NCBI RefSeq assembly: GCF_000745315.1 | Contig: NZ_JQNQ01000001.1 | Coordinates: forward strand, 3,472,001-3,536,000 | DNA from: Salegentibacter sp. Hel_I_6 | Lineage (GTDB): Bacteria; Bacteroidota; Bacteroidia; Flavobacteriales; Flavobacteriaceae | Reading direction: 5' to 3' | DNA length: 64,000 nt | Shown: positions 1 to 7,442 of the stretch, one piece after another | How the letters are laid out: each line of letters opens with the position of its first letter | Position numbering within the stretch: position 1 is the stretch's first letter | Notes under the pieces: generated by a model | Seen by the model: only the letters and a program-made list of their open reading frames with translations | Database searches by the model: none | Told to the model about the DNA's origin: nothing | Position numbers and translations under genes: made by a program

Positions 1-636
1 GCAGTCGCCGGTGGTTTATTAGCAATTGGCGCTGGTGTAGCAGCGGTAGAACAAATGAAAGAACAGGCTGAACTTACAGCTACTCAATGGATCTTGGAAA
101 ATCAACCTAATCTTGAAAGTTTTTCACTTAAAACACTGGATTTCGATGGAAAAAAACTTAAGGATATGTCGTCCGCATCCGTAATGACCTTCAAAATTCA
201 AGAGTTTGAACCATCGGACAAACCTGACCTTAATGGTAAGAAACAAATACTTTTCGGTTTTACTAGCTATGGCTGGATTAGCGAGTATGGGATCGATTTC
301 ACCAAGGTTAAATGGCATCTTATCGATGCAGATGAGTGGATGAATATGATGATAGCCTATGCCAAGGTATCTTCTGATAAATCTAATGAAAACCTTATCG
401 AAGAAACCTTGAGAGATGGTAAGATCGTTAACAAAGGGGTGAAAACTAGAAAAGGAGAAGATATTCCATTTTATAAATTAGATGGCGATATGTACCTGGT
501 AACAGATTATTCTCCTGAAATGAAAATAATTTATAATGAAAAATCTCTTGGAATATTTTTGAAAGAAACCCGGGATTTAGTTCAGATAAGCCGTGGAGCC
601 ATCATTGATATTCACGAATTCTTTTATGAAGGTTAA
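1..636 (+). CDS. Hypothetical protein, 5'-truncated by the window edge
   Basis: The frame is open from base 1, so the gene begins upstream of the window; the ATG at 55 is probably internal. The visible part starts with a Gly/Ala-rich hydrophobic stretch (AVAGGLLAIGAGVAAVEQ) that looks like the end of a membrane segment or a glycine zipper. It is followed by about 190 soluble, charged residues that include a GFTSYGWISEYG segment. I do not recognise the family and assign no function. The reading frame ends cleanly at TAA with no sign of decay. The next gene is 113 bp downstream on the same strand, but the inverted repeat between them suggests separate transcription. Confidence 0.6.
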   Translation, partial: AVAGGLLAIGAGVAAVEQMKEQAELTATQWILENQPNLESFSLKTLDFDGKKLKDMSSASVMTFKIQEFEPSDKPDLNGKKQILFGFTSYGWISEYGIDFTKVKWHLIDADEWMNMMIAYAKVSSDKSNENLIEETLRDGKIVNKGVKTRKGEDIPFYKLDGDMYLVTDYSPEMKIIYNEKSLGIFLKETRDLVQISRGAIIDIHEFFYEG

Positions 637-683
637 AGTTTACTAGAGTCTATATCTTCTGAACTCCAAAACTTCTCTTTTAC

Positions 684-732
684 GGTTATCCACAATTTAT
701 TTTAAGTTCTAACTTTTAACTTGTGGATAACC
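684..732. promoter_or_regulatory. Inverted pair of consensus DnaA boxes
   Basis: GGTTATCCACAA (684-695) and TTGTGGATAACC (721-732) form a perfect 12-bp inverted repeat around a 25-nt AT-rich loop. Each arm contains the consensus DnaA box TTATCCACA (686-694, and its complement at 722-730). The pair ends 17 bp before the start codon at 750. DnaA binding is an inference from the consensus; the repeat could instead be the operator of another regulator or an RNA hairpin. Confidence 0.5.
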
Positions 733-749
733 TATTATCTATTTAAAAC

Positions 750-1115
750 ATGAAAATAAATTTACCTTTAGTATTATTCCTTTTTACAATTTTTATGGGT
801 AAAGCTCAATCCTGTGATGAACTTCTGGCAACCGTTAAAGAGTCCGGGTATGGAACCACTTATACAAGTTATGATAGTGATGCGATCTCTAAAGTTACTT
901 TTTATGATCTCAGGATAGATTATGAGACTTTCTATTTCGCAGTGGTTTGCTTTAAGGAGGAATATTCTTTGAGTTGTTCTGAATATCTCTACCAGGTAGG
1001 TTCTAATACCAAGCTCAATTACTCGATGAATTATTTGAACAGTGCCGGTAAGGCTTTTTGGAAATATATTGAACCTTATAGTGAAAATCTTAGTTGTTCA
1101 CCGGATTTTAATTGA
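750..1115 (+). CDS. Small secreted protein, KTSC-like motif pattern
   Basis: The 121-residue product starts with a signal peptide (hydrophobic residues 5-16, likely cleavage after GKAQ near residue 19). The mature part has four cysteines (C22, C67, C76, C116, counted by eye), which suggests disulfides outside the cytoplasm. The segment SDAISKV, with later AFWKYIEPY, loosely recalls the KTSC domain pattern (SxAIxxV near the start, FNxxI near the end). That resemblance is weak and could be chance. The gene stands alone, preceded by the DnaA-box inverted repeat and followed after 155 bp by the convergent LytTR regulator. Function is unknown. Confidence 0.6.
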   Translation: MKINLPLVLFLFTIFMGKAQSCDELLATVKESGYGTTYTSYDSDAISKVTFYDLRIDYETFYFAVVCFKEEYSLSCSEYLYQVGSNTKLNYSMNYLNSAGKAFWKYIEPYSENLSCSPDFN

Positions 1116-1270
1116 GATTTTCAGAAACTTTGGTCAATAAAATGAGCTTTATATTATGGTCCTATTTAGTTTGATATTTATTCCGGTTTCAGCTTAGGAA
1201 CTGAAGCAAAGAGTAAAAAAACAAAACCTTATATCAGTAGGTGAATAAAATAGCTTAATAAGCGACGAAG

Positions 1271-1978
1271 CTAATTGAATTTTGCTTTAATAACCTTGCG
1301 GTACGTTTCTCCTATTGGTAAGCGAATATCTCCATCCAAACAAATACTATTGCCTTCAAGCATTTTTATTTTTCCGGAAGGAATAATATATGACCTATGA
1401 ATTCTTTGAAATTCATTTTTTGGTAGCCTCTCTATAATATCCTTCATATTCTCGTGCGCTATTATTTTATCGGTTTTGGTGTGGATCCTGATATAATCCT
1501 TTAGACCTTCAATATATAGAATTTCTTCAGGAATTATTCGATATACCTTTCTCTCTGCTTTAATATAAAAATCCCTGCTTTCAGCAGTGTAGTTAGAAGC
1601 ATTTTTAAAAGAGTTCTGCCAGGCTAAATATTTTTCGACACTTTCATAAAACCGCTGAAAAGTAATAGGTTTTACCAGGAAGTCAATAACCTTATACTTA
1701 AAAGCATCTAAGGCATATTCCTGGTAAGCGGAGGTGATAATAAAATTATGATCGGAATGATTACGCATTTCCATAATTTCCATACCGCTAAGTTCAGGCA
1801 TCTGAAGATCTATAAAAACTAAGCTATTCGTGTACTCCTTAAGAAGCTCGAGAACTTTATAAGTATCACTTCCTGCATAAATAATATTAAGGCTGGAAAC
1901 CTTTTCAGCATAATCCTTTAGTAAACGGACTGCAAAAGGTTCGTCATCAAGAATTATGGTATTAATTGATTTTTCCAT
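1271..1978 (-). CDS. LytTR-family response regulator (copy 1)
   Basis: The 235-residue regulator has an N-terminal receiver domain (acidic pocket D11/D12, phospho-acceptor D57 in FIDLQMP, T82, K103 in FLVKP) and a C-terminal LytTR DNA-binding domain from about residue 135 (FYIKAERKVYRI, YIEGLKDYIRIHT, FQRIHRSYII). LytTR domains bind pairs of short direct repeats. The gene overlaps its kinase gene by 17 bp, so the two are translationally coupled. A paralogue of identical length lies at 27977-28684, about 88-89 % identical by eye (27 differences). The differences cluster in the receiver and linker; most of the LytTR domain is unchanged. Confidence 0.93.
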   Translation of the reverse strand: MEKSINTIILDDEPFAVRLLKDYAEKVSSLNIIYAGSDTYKVLELLKEYTNSLVFIDLQMPELSGMEIMEMRNHSDHNFIITSAYQEYALDAFKYKVIDFLVKPITFQRFYESVEKYLAWQNSFKNASNYTAESRDFYIKAERKVYRIIPEEILYIEGLKDYIRIHTKTDKIIAHENMKDIIERLPKNEFQRIHRSYIIPSGKIKMLEGNSICLDGDIRLPIGETYRKVIKAKFN

Positions 1979-3023
1979 CGAGCTTAATTTCTAAGTTGGC
2001 ACTAAAATTTTCTTGATTTTGGTTTATCACAAAAGAATGCGCATCGGGATAATTTATAGCTAAGCTTTTTCTAAGATTATCCAGGCCTATTCCGCCTAAT
2101 TTATCTTTTTTCTGGTTACTAATTTTATTAGTGATTTTAAACAAAAGCCTATTACCGGTTTGCTTAAGATCCAAAAGAATTGGGTTTTCCTTATTATACT
2201 TTCCGTGTTTTAAGGCATTCTCCACCAGAGGGCTTAGTAAAAAAGGAGGTATTTGAACTTTGGACTTATCTACAGTAATTTCAAAAATTACAGTATTTTC
2301 ATCTTCGTGCCTTAATTGGTCGAGTTCAATATAAGATTTTATATAATTAATCTCCTGCTGTAAATCAATCCTCTCTTTGTTTGTTTCGTAAGTGGTGTAT
2401 CGCATCAGTTCCCCCAGTTTTTCAATGGCCGGCAGCGCTTTATCAGATTTAAAATAAACAAGAGAATAAATATTATTAAGGGTGTTAAACATAAAGTGGG
2501 GGTTGAGTTGAGCTTTTAGGAACTTTACTTCGGTTGCACTTTTTTCTTCAATAATATGTTTATTGTATTCCAGGAGTCGAACATTAAAAATCAAGATCCA
2601 AAGTATGGAACTAATTATTAGCGGGAAACTTCCATAATATAGATTATCATAAATATAGTAGCTAATAGAAGTTCCTTCAAAATAATTACCGTGGCCGATA
2701 AATTGTTCAATTAAGACTTCTTCCAGGATGTATCTCAGGAAGATAAATACAATAAATCCAGAGGCAATACCGATAAGAATTCTTTTCCAATTGAGCTTTT
2801 CAAATACCTTTGGAAGGATGAGTATATAATTAAAATAGAAGGTGGCTAGAAAAACGATACTAGCTGAGATCTCGAAGATATCTAATTTTCTGATGTTAAA
2901 AAGATAGGGGTTTTCAAGATCAAATTGAATAAGCTCGAAGTAAGTAAAGAGTAACCAAAAAAGGCCATGTAAAAGGAACTCTTTTCTTTTAGTCATTGCG
3001 CCGATATAGGGAAAAGGTTTCAT
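1962..3023 (-). CDS. LytS/YehU-type sensor histidine kinase (copy 1)
   Basis: The 353-residue membrane kinase has four predicted TM helices (about 15-32, 50-70, 82-100, 130-150) and almost no extracytoplasmic domain. A His_kinase domain follows, with phospho-acceptor H176 in LNPHFMFNTLN, then an HATPase domain with SPLVENALKHG and GGIGLDNLRK. It is the partner of the overlapping LytTR regulator. M10 (MTKRKEF, start at 2996) is an alternative start, and both Met codons are kept in the paralogue at 28668-29729. With no sizeable sensor domain, the stimulus is probably sensed in the membrane or through a partner protein. The promoter region is shared with the divergent DUF5694 gene. Confidence 0.92.
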   Translation of the reverse strand: MKPFPYIGAMTKRKEFLLHGLFWLLFTYFELIQFDLENPYLFNIRKLDIFEISASIVFLATFYFNYILILPKVFEKLNWKRILIGIASGFIVFIFLRYILEEVLIEQFIGHGNYFEGTSISYYIYDNLYYGSFPLIISSILWILIFNVRLLEYNKHIIEEKSATEVKFLKAQLNPHFMFNTLNNIYSLVYFKSDKALPAIEKLGELMRYTTYETNKERIDLQQEINYIKSYIELDQLRHEDENTVIFEITVDKSKVQIPPFLLSPLVENALKHGKYNKENPILLDLKQTGNRLLFKITNKISNQKKDKLGGIGLDNLRKSLAINYPDAHSFVINQNQENFSANLEIKLDGKIN

Positions 3024-3061
3024 AAGTGTAAAACTAAAACATTCTAAGCAGGAGTAGGGAC

Positions 3062-3097
3062 GGGTTTGTCGAAAAGTAGAAGGGGTTTGTAGAAAAG
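3062..3097. promoter_or_regulatory. Candidate LytTR operator, two 15-bp direct repeats
   Basis: GGGTTTGTCGAAAAG (3062-3076) and GGGTTTGTAGAAAAG (3083-3097) are direct repeats 21 bp apart start to start, two helical turns. This is the architecture known for LytTR-family sites. They lie between the divergent kinase and DUF5694 genes and recur at the equivalent place in copy 2, where the surrounding bases differ more. Control of both genes is inferred. Confidence 0.6.
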
Positions 3098-3152
3098 ACC
3101 ATTCCGCCTCCCATATAATTATGATTTTTGAGGAAACTTAAAAATTAAAGAA

Positions 3153-3962
3153 ATGAGATTTACATTGATTATTATGGTGCTTCTGAGTATTCAGTTACAA
3201 AGCCAGGAATTACAAGATCCAATAAAATTTGAAAACACGGTTAAGGTATTAAATATGGGGACTTTTCATATGGGATATACTCCAGATGCTACTACTACCG
3301 AATTCGATGAGCACGATCAAAGAAATATTGATAAGGTTCATCAAATTGCTCAGTCCATTGCTGAATTTAAACCGACTGTAATTATTGTAGAAACCTTGCC
3401 CGATAATAATGAAGTTCTACAGAGTAATTATAAAGATTATCAGCAAAACCCTGAAATGAATTTTAAAAATCCTTCAGAAGTGGAATTATTAGCATTCGAA
3501 GTAGGTCGTCTGGCGGGCACTAATCGTATTTACGGGATAGACTTTAAAGAAGGGTATAACTACAGAATCGGAGAGAAAATAAATGACAACTACGGGTATG
3601 AAACCTACCGGAAATATTTCTCAGTATTAGATTCCTTACAGAAGCAATATCCTGAGGAAAAAATGTCTGTGTTGCAAAAATTACAAATGAGTAATACCCC
3701 GGGATATAAAGATATGTTGCTCAATATGAATGCTGATATCTTAACTCATATTTCAACGGAAGGAAATGCAGAAGGAGCAGATGAAGCTGCAAAATTGTAT
3801 CATCGGAATTTAGTTATGTATTCCAATTTTAATCAAATCGAATTAAATGATGATGATCGTGTCTTTATCCTTATGGGAACTACCCATACTGCTTTTTTTG
3901 ATATGTGGTTAAAAAGGAGCCCAAAATATGAAGTAATAAATACCAATAGTTATTTGAAATAA
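3153..3962 (+). CDS. DUF5694-type secreted protein (copy 1)
   Basis: The 269-residue protein has a signal peptide (1-18, ending LQSQ). The core carries VLNMGTFHMG (H39), an acidic strand end IIVETLP (E80) and a late ILMGTTHTAFFD (H245). This spacing of GxxH, Glu and GxxH recalls the TraB/TIKI, ChaN and erythromycin-esterase superfamily, in which such residues line the active site. I therefore infer an exported hydrolase-like enzyme of unknown substrate. The gene is transcribed away from the kinase gene, with paired direct repeats in the gap. The paralogue at 29859-30668 has the same length. DUF5694 is assigned from memory of the family pattern. Confidence 0.75.
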   Translation: MRFTLIIMVLLSIQLQSQELQDPIKFENTVKVLNMGTFHMGYTPDATTTEFDEHDQRNIDKVHQIAQSIAEFKPTVIIVETLPDNNEVLQSNYKDYQQNPEMNFKNPSEVELLAFEVGRLAGTNRIYGIDFKEGYNYRIGEKINDNYGYETYRKYFSVLDSLQKQYPEEKMSVLQKLQMSNTPGYKDMLLNMNADILTHISTEGNAEGADEAAKLYHRNLVMYSNFNQIELNDDDRVFILMGTTHTAFFDMWLKRSPKYEVINTNSYLK

Positions 3963-4006
3963 TATGGATCTAAACTTATCCATTAAGTGAATAACCAAAT
4001 TAAGAA

Positions 4007-4240
4007 ATTTTAAAAAAATAAAGCCAGGCGAACGCCGTTTTTGATTTCCTATGAAATTAATGCTAGCCTGTAATGGATAGGGCGGAGAGGAATTAACCTG
4101 GTTAATTCTTTCTGCTGCTTCAAAGGCCTGGTTATTTGATCTTATGGAAATAGGTATGGCCACCCCAATAATGGCTGCACCACTCCGGCTAAGGTCCACG
4201 GGGCATCCTGATTGGAAGAAATCCTTAATGATGTTAACTG
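4007..4240 (-). pseudogene. Decayed copy of the small membrane protein at 30716-31186
   Basis: On the minus strand GVAIPISIRSNNQAFEAAERINQVNSSPP and NFIGNQ can be read almost exactly as in the intact 156-residue protein of block 2 (shown here only as a landmark: GVAIPISIRSNNQ). A single-base insertion near 4040 destroys the terminal NGVxLALxF reading. A single-base deletion near 4185 shifts the frame upstream. Homology fades beyond about 4225, so the signal peptide and first half are missing. The stop codon position equals that of copy 2 minus 26,706, which places this remnant in the duplicated block. Confidence 0.75.
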
Positions 4241-4543
4241 GCATAGGAGAGAACACTAGAGAACTCAACTTCTAGGTAAAAGTATTGCTTCACCACACTA
4301 GTGAAATAACCGGTAAATTGACTTTAAAGCTTTTTTTTTACTAAATTACGTAATTATCAGTTAAAATAAAAAAGACTGAATATTTGCTAACATTTTTTCA
4401 CTTTTTCTGACATGTTAGAAATAGGTTTGTACCTAAATTGTACCTCAAAATACAGGAAGTGTAGGTAATTCCTGGAAAGACGATTTCTGTATTGGAAAGT
4501 AAAATTCATAGAAAGGTTTTGAACTTATTCATCTAATAAATTT

Positions 4544-5905
4544 TTAAAATTTAGGGGGAGTCTCCTTAAATATCAAACTAATTAAAGTTCCTTTATTTTC
4601 CTTACTGGTAACTTGAATTTTCCCGCCGTGTAGGGTCATAATCTGTTTGGAAAGACTTAATCCAATGCCGCTGCCTTCTTTTTTTGTAGTGAAGAAAGGA
4701 ACGAAAATCTGGTCTTTAATTTCCTCAGGAATTCCCGGTCCATTATCGGTGACCGAAATTACCACCTGCCCGTCAAATTTCTTTTCAGCTAAAACCTTTA
4801 CTTTTGGGTTAGGAATGTTTTCACAAGCCTCCGTGGCATTAAGGATGAGATTTATTAAAACCTGTTCCAATAAATAGGCATCTGCTTCCACTTTTAAATT
4901 GGCATCATTTAATTCAAAATGTAAAGTTATATGCTTGCTCTTTCCCGGTTTTAGAAGGTTTTGTAAATTTTTGAATAACTCACTTAATTGAATTTGCTCT
5001 TTGTCAATATTAGTGACTTTACTCAAACTGCGATAGGTTTTTGCAAACTTCAGCAAACCTTCGCTTCGTTTTTCAATGCTGGATAAGCCGGCATTAAGAT
5101 CTTCAATATTCAGGCTATTTTCCTTCGGATTTTGCTCATGCATCTCTGCCTGAAACTTCAGTGTACCAGCCAATGAAGAAATAGGGGCGATGGAGTTCAT
5201 AATTTCGTGCGTCATTACACTCAGCAACTTTTTCCAGGCTTCAGATTCAGTTTTATTCAGGGTATCTTCAATATTATGAAGCACAATTAATTTAAATGAT
5301 TTTTCTCCAACATTGAAAAGCGCATTCGATATTAAGACTTTAATGGTCTCTTTTTTAATTGGTATTTCCAGGGCGTTTGCTTCGGAATAAAAAATTTCAA
5401 AAAGAAGTTGGTGTACTTCTTTATTTCTACTTTTAACAAAACTGATATTTTTAAAAGAAGGAAAATCTAAAGAAGCCTGAAAAGCTTCATTCGCCCAAAG
5501 AACTTCGCCGTTTTTTGTGTTATAAGCGAGAATCCCAATATCAATAAGTTCCAGTATTTTTTGCAAATACAGATATTGCGTTTCTTTTTCTGAATTTATT
5601 TCCCGCACCACCTTGTTCACGGTATTAAAACCTTGATATAAAGACTGAATATCCGGAGATTTGTTTTTCTCTATATAATGCCGGGAAAAATCTCGGTATT
5701 TAATCGATTCAAAGAAATCTTCAATAATATTAAAACGCCGACTTAAGAAACGGAAAAACTCATAAGTGATAAGGGTTAATAAAACCAGCGATCCTGTGCC
5801 GAGCAAATAATATGTTTCCAAGGCAGAGAATGCTAAAATCCCAATGACGATAATCAAAAGAAAAATCCGAATAAAGACCCCGGTATGATAGCTTTTAAAG
5901 GTCAT
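4544..5905 (-). CDS. NtrB/NtrY-like sensor histidine kinase
   Basis: The membrane kinase has two adjacent TM helices near its N-terminus, a HAMP/PAS-like region (ILELIDIGILAYN, WANEAF), an H-box LSVMTHEIMNSIAPI (His about 233), an N-box LILNATEA, DNGPGIPEEI, and FFTTKKEGSGIGLSLSK. These are the marks of an NtrB-class kinase. I chose the ATG at 5905, which has GGAG 4 nt upstream and overlaps the regulator gene by 11 bp. An in-frame ATG at 5947 would add 14 residues. The gene is co-transcribed after the NtrC-type regulator and so is its likely partner; the pair diverges from the efflux operon. Confidence 0.9.
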   Translation of the reverse strand: MTFKSYHTGVFIRIFLLIIVIGILAFSALETYYLLGTGSLVLLTLITYEFFRFLSRRFNIIEDFFESIKYRDFSRHYIEKNKSPDIQSLYQGFNTVNKVVREINSEKETQYLYLQKILELIDIGILAYNTKNGEVLWANEAFQASLDFPSFKNISFVKSRNKEVHQLLFEIFYSEANALEIPIKKETIKVLISNALFNVGEKSFKLIVLHNIEDTLNKTESEAWKKLLSVMTHEIMNSIAPISSLAGTLKFQAEMHEQNPKENSLNIEDLNAGLSSIEKRSEGLLKFAKTYRSLSKVTNIDKEQIQLSELFKNLQNLLKPGKSKHITLHFELNDANLKVEADAYLLEQVLINLILNATEACENIPNPKVKVLAEKKFDGQVVISVTDNGPGIPEEIKDQIFVPFFTTKKEGSGIGLSLSKQIMTLHGGKIQVTSKENKGTLISLIFKETPPKF

Positions 5906-7238
5906 ATTTCTCCAGTCTTCTATAAAGTGCGGCTCGTGTAATTCCAAGTTCTTTCGCCGATTTGGAAATATTCCCCCTGTTTTTATCGATAACCTTTAAG
6001 ATGGTATTCTTTTCGACAGTTTCAAGGCGGGTATCTTCAATATCATTACTTTCAGTTTTACTTTCTATTGCTGAAAAAGAAAGGTCGTTTGCACCAAGCA
6101 AAGTGCCTTCAGCCATGATAACCGCACGCTCAATCACAAATTGCAATTCCCGGATGTTACCTGGGAAGTTGTGATTTTTCAATTTACTCAAAAACCCTGG
6201 GTCTAATTTAAACGGACCTTTCGCATATTTTTCAGCATAAAGTTCCAAAAAATGTTTGGAGAGTAAGGTAATATCTGTACCTCGCAATCGTAATGGCGGC
6301 ACAATGATATCTACCGTGTTTATTCGGTAAATTAAATCTTTTCTGAATTTAGCTTCATTAGATAATTCTGAAATATCCAGGTTGGTGGCGCAAATCAGCC
6401 GAATATCTATCGGGATCACTTCATTAGATCCTAGCGGACTAATTTGCCGGTTTTGAAGTACAGTGAGTAATCTTGCCTGTTGGCTAAGACTTATATTCCC
6501 TATTTCATCAAGAAAAAGTGTTCCGCCTTGAGCAGCTTCAAATCTACCTTTCCGGTCTTCTCTGGCATCGGTAAAAGCACCTTTTTTATATCCGAACAAT
6601 TCACTTTCAAATAGGGTGGAAGTAAGCGCGCCCACATCCACTTTTACAAAAGGCTTGTCTTTTCTATTTGAATTGTCGTGAATGGCTTTTGCCACCAGGT
6701 CTTTTCCAGTACCGTTTTCACCCAGGATTAAAATATTGGCATCGGTAGGGGCTACTTTTTGTATTTTCTGAAAAACTTCCCGAATTTCAGCGCTTTCCCC
6801 TATTATTTTAGATCCGTCGGTGTTGGTTTTTATCGATTTTCCTTTGCTTTTCCTGTTTTGAAGCATTTCCTGCAAAGATTCGATTACCTTTTTATTCTGC
6901 CAGGGTTTCACTATAAAATCGGAAGCGCCTTCTTTTAAAGATCTTATGGCAAGATCGATATCACCATAAGCGGTAATGAGAATAACATCGGTATCGGGAG
7001 TAATTTCCTTAATTCGCTTAAGCCAAAAAATACCTTCATTTCCCGTATTTACGAGCCCGTTGAAGTTCATATCCAAAATCACCACATCAAAACTGGATGA
7101 GGTGAGAAGGGAATTTATATTTCCGGGTTGTTTTTCAACAGTAATTTGAGCAACAAAAGGTTTTACCAAAAGGCGAAGCGCGGTCAGTACGTCCGGATCA
7201 TCGTCAATAATAAGTATTTTGGCATTCTTAAGTTGCAT
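5895..7238 (-). CDS. NtrC-family sigma-54 response regulator
   Basis: The 447-residue regulator has a receiver domain (D56 in VVILDMNF, T89, K111), a sigma-54 AAA+ domain (Walker A GENGTGKD 173-180, Walker B LFLDEI 241-246, RLICATNLD, FRKDLIYRIN) and a C-terminal Fis-type helix-turn-helix (ISKSAKELGITRAALYRRLEKY). The sigma-54 contact loop is GAFTDA (220-225), not the canonical GAFTGA. It probably activates the divergent efflux operon from the inverted repeats at 7320-7347. Such regulators bind upstream, hydrolyse ATP and open sigma-54 promoters. A cell-envelope stress signal is plausible given the target genes but is not shown by the sequence. Confidence 0.95.
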   Translation of the reverse strand: MQLKNAKILIIDDDPDVLTALRLLVKPFVAQITVEKQPGNINSLLTSSSFDVVILDMNFNGLVNTGNEGIFWLKRIKEITPDTDVILITAYGDIDLAIRSLKEGASDFIVKPWQNKKVIESLQEMLQNRKSKGKSIKTNTDGSKIIGESAEIREVFQKIQKVAPTDANILILGENGTGKDLVAKAIHDNSNRKDKPFVKVDVGALTSTLFESELFGYKKGAFTDAREDRKGRFEAAQGGTLFLDEIGNISLSQQARLLTVLQNRQISPLGSNEVIPIDIRLICATNLDISELSNEAKFRKDLIYRINTVDIIVPPLRLRGTDITLLSKHFLELYAEKYAKGPFKLDPGFLSKLKNHNFPGNIRELQFVIERAVIMAEGTLLGANDLSFSAIESKTESNDIEDTRLETVEKNTILKVIDKNRGNISKSAKELGITRAALYRRLEKYDL

Positions 7239-7319
7239 AGCTACAATATTACAATTTAATCAGAAAGCTTCAGAATTTCAACAAGACAAATAACCACCAC
7301 AACAAAATTGTATTATAAG

Positions 7320-7347
7320 CGAACAGCAGGTGTTCGAAAATGAACAC
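7320..7347. promoter_or_regulatory. Candidate enhancer sites for the NtrC-type regulator
   Basis: Two overlapping perfect inverted repeats are visible: CGAACA-N5-TGTTCG (7320-7336) and GTGTTC-N6-GAACAC (7330-7347). They lie 54 bp or more upstream of the -24-like element at 7400 and in the gap between the regulator gene and the efflux operon. This is the expected position for an activator dimer or higher oligomer. Binding is inferred. Confidence 0.55.
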
Positions 7348-7399
7348 TTTTTATTCATTGAAAAACGCTAAATATATGATTTACAACCGCTTAGTTTTA

Positions 7400-7414
7400 T
7401 GGCACTGTATTGTC
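7400..7414 (+). promoter_or_regulatory. Possible sigma-54 promoter of the efflux operon
   Basis: TGGCAC (7400-7405) matches the sigma-54 -24 element exactly. At the -12 position the sequence is TGTC (7411-7414) instead of TTGC; a TTGT one base closer is the alternative. The site is about 30 bp before the adaptor start codon and downstream of the inverted repeats. The context is strong but the -12 box is imperfect. Confidence 0.4.
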
Positions 7415-7442
7415 TATAAACTAATAGGAAACAAATTATTTT

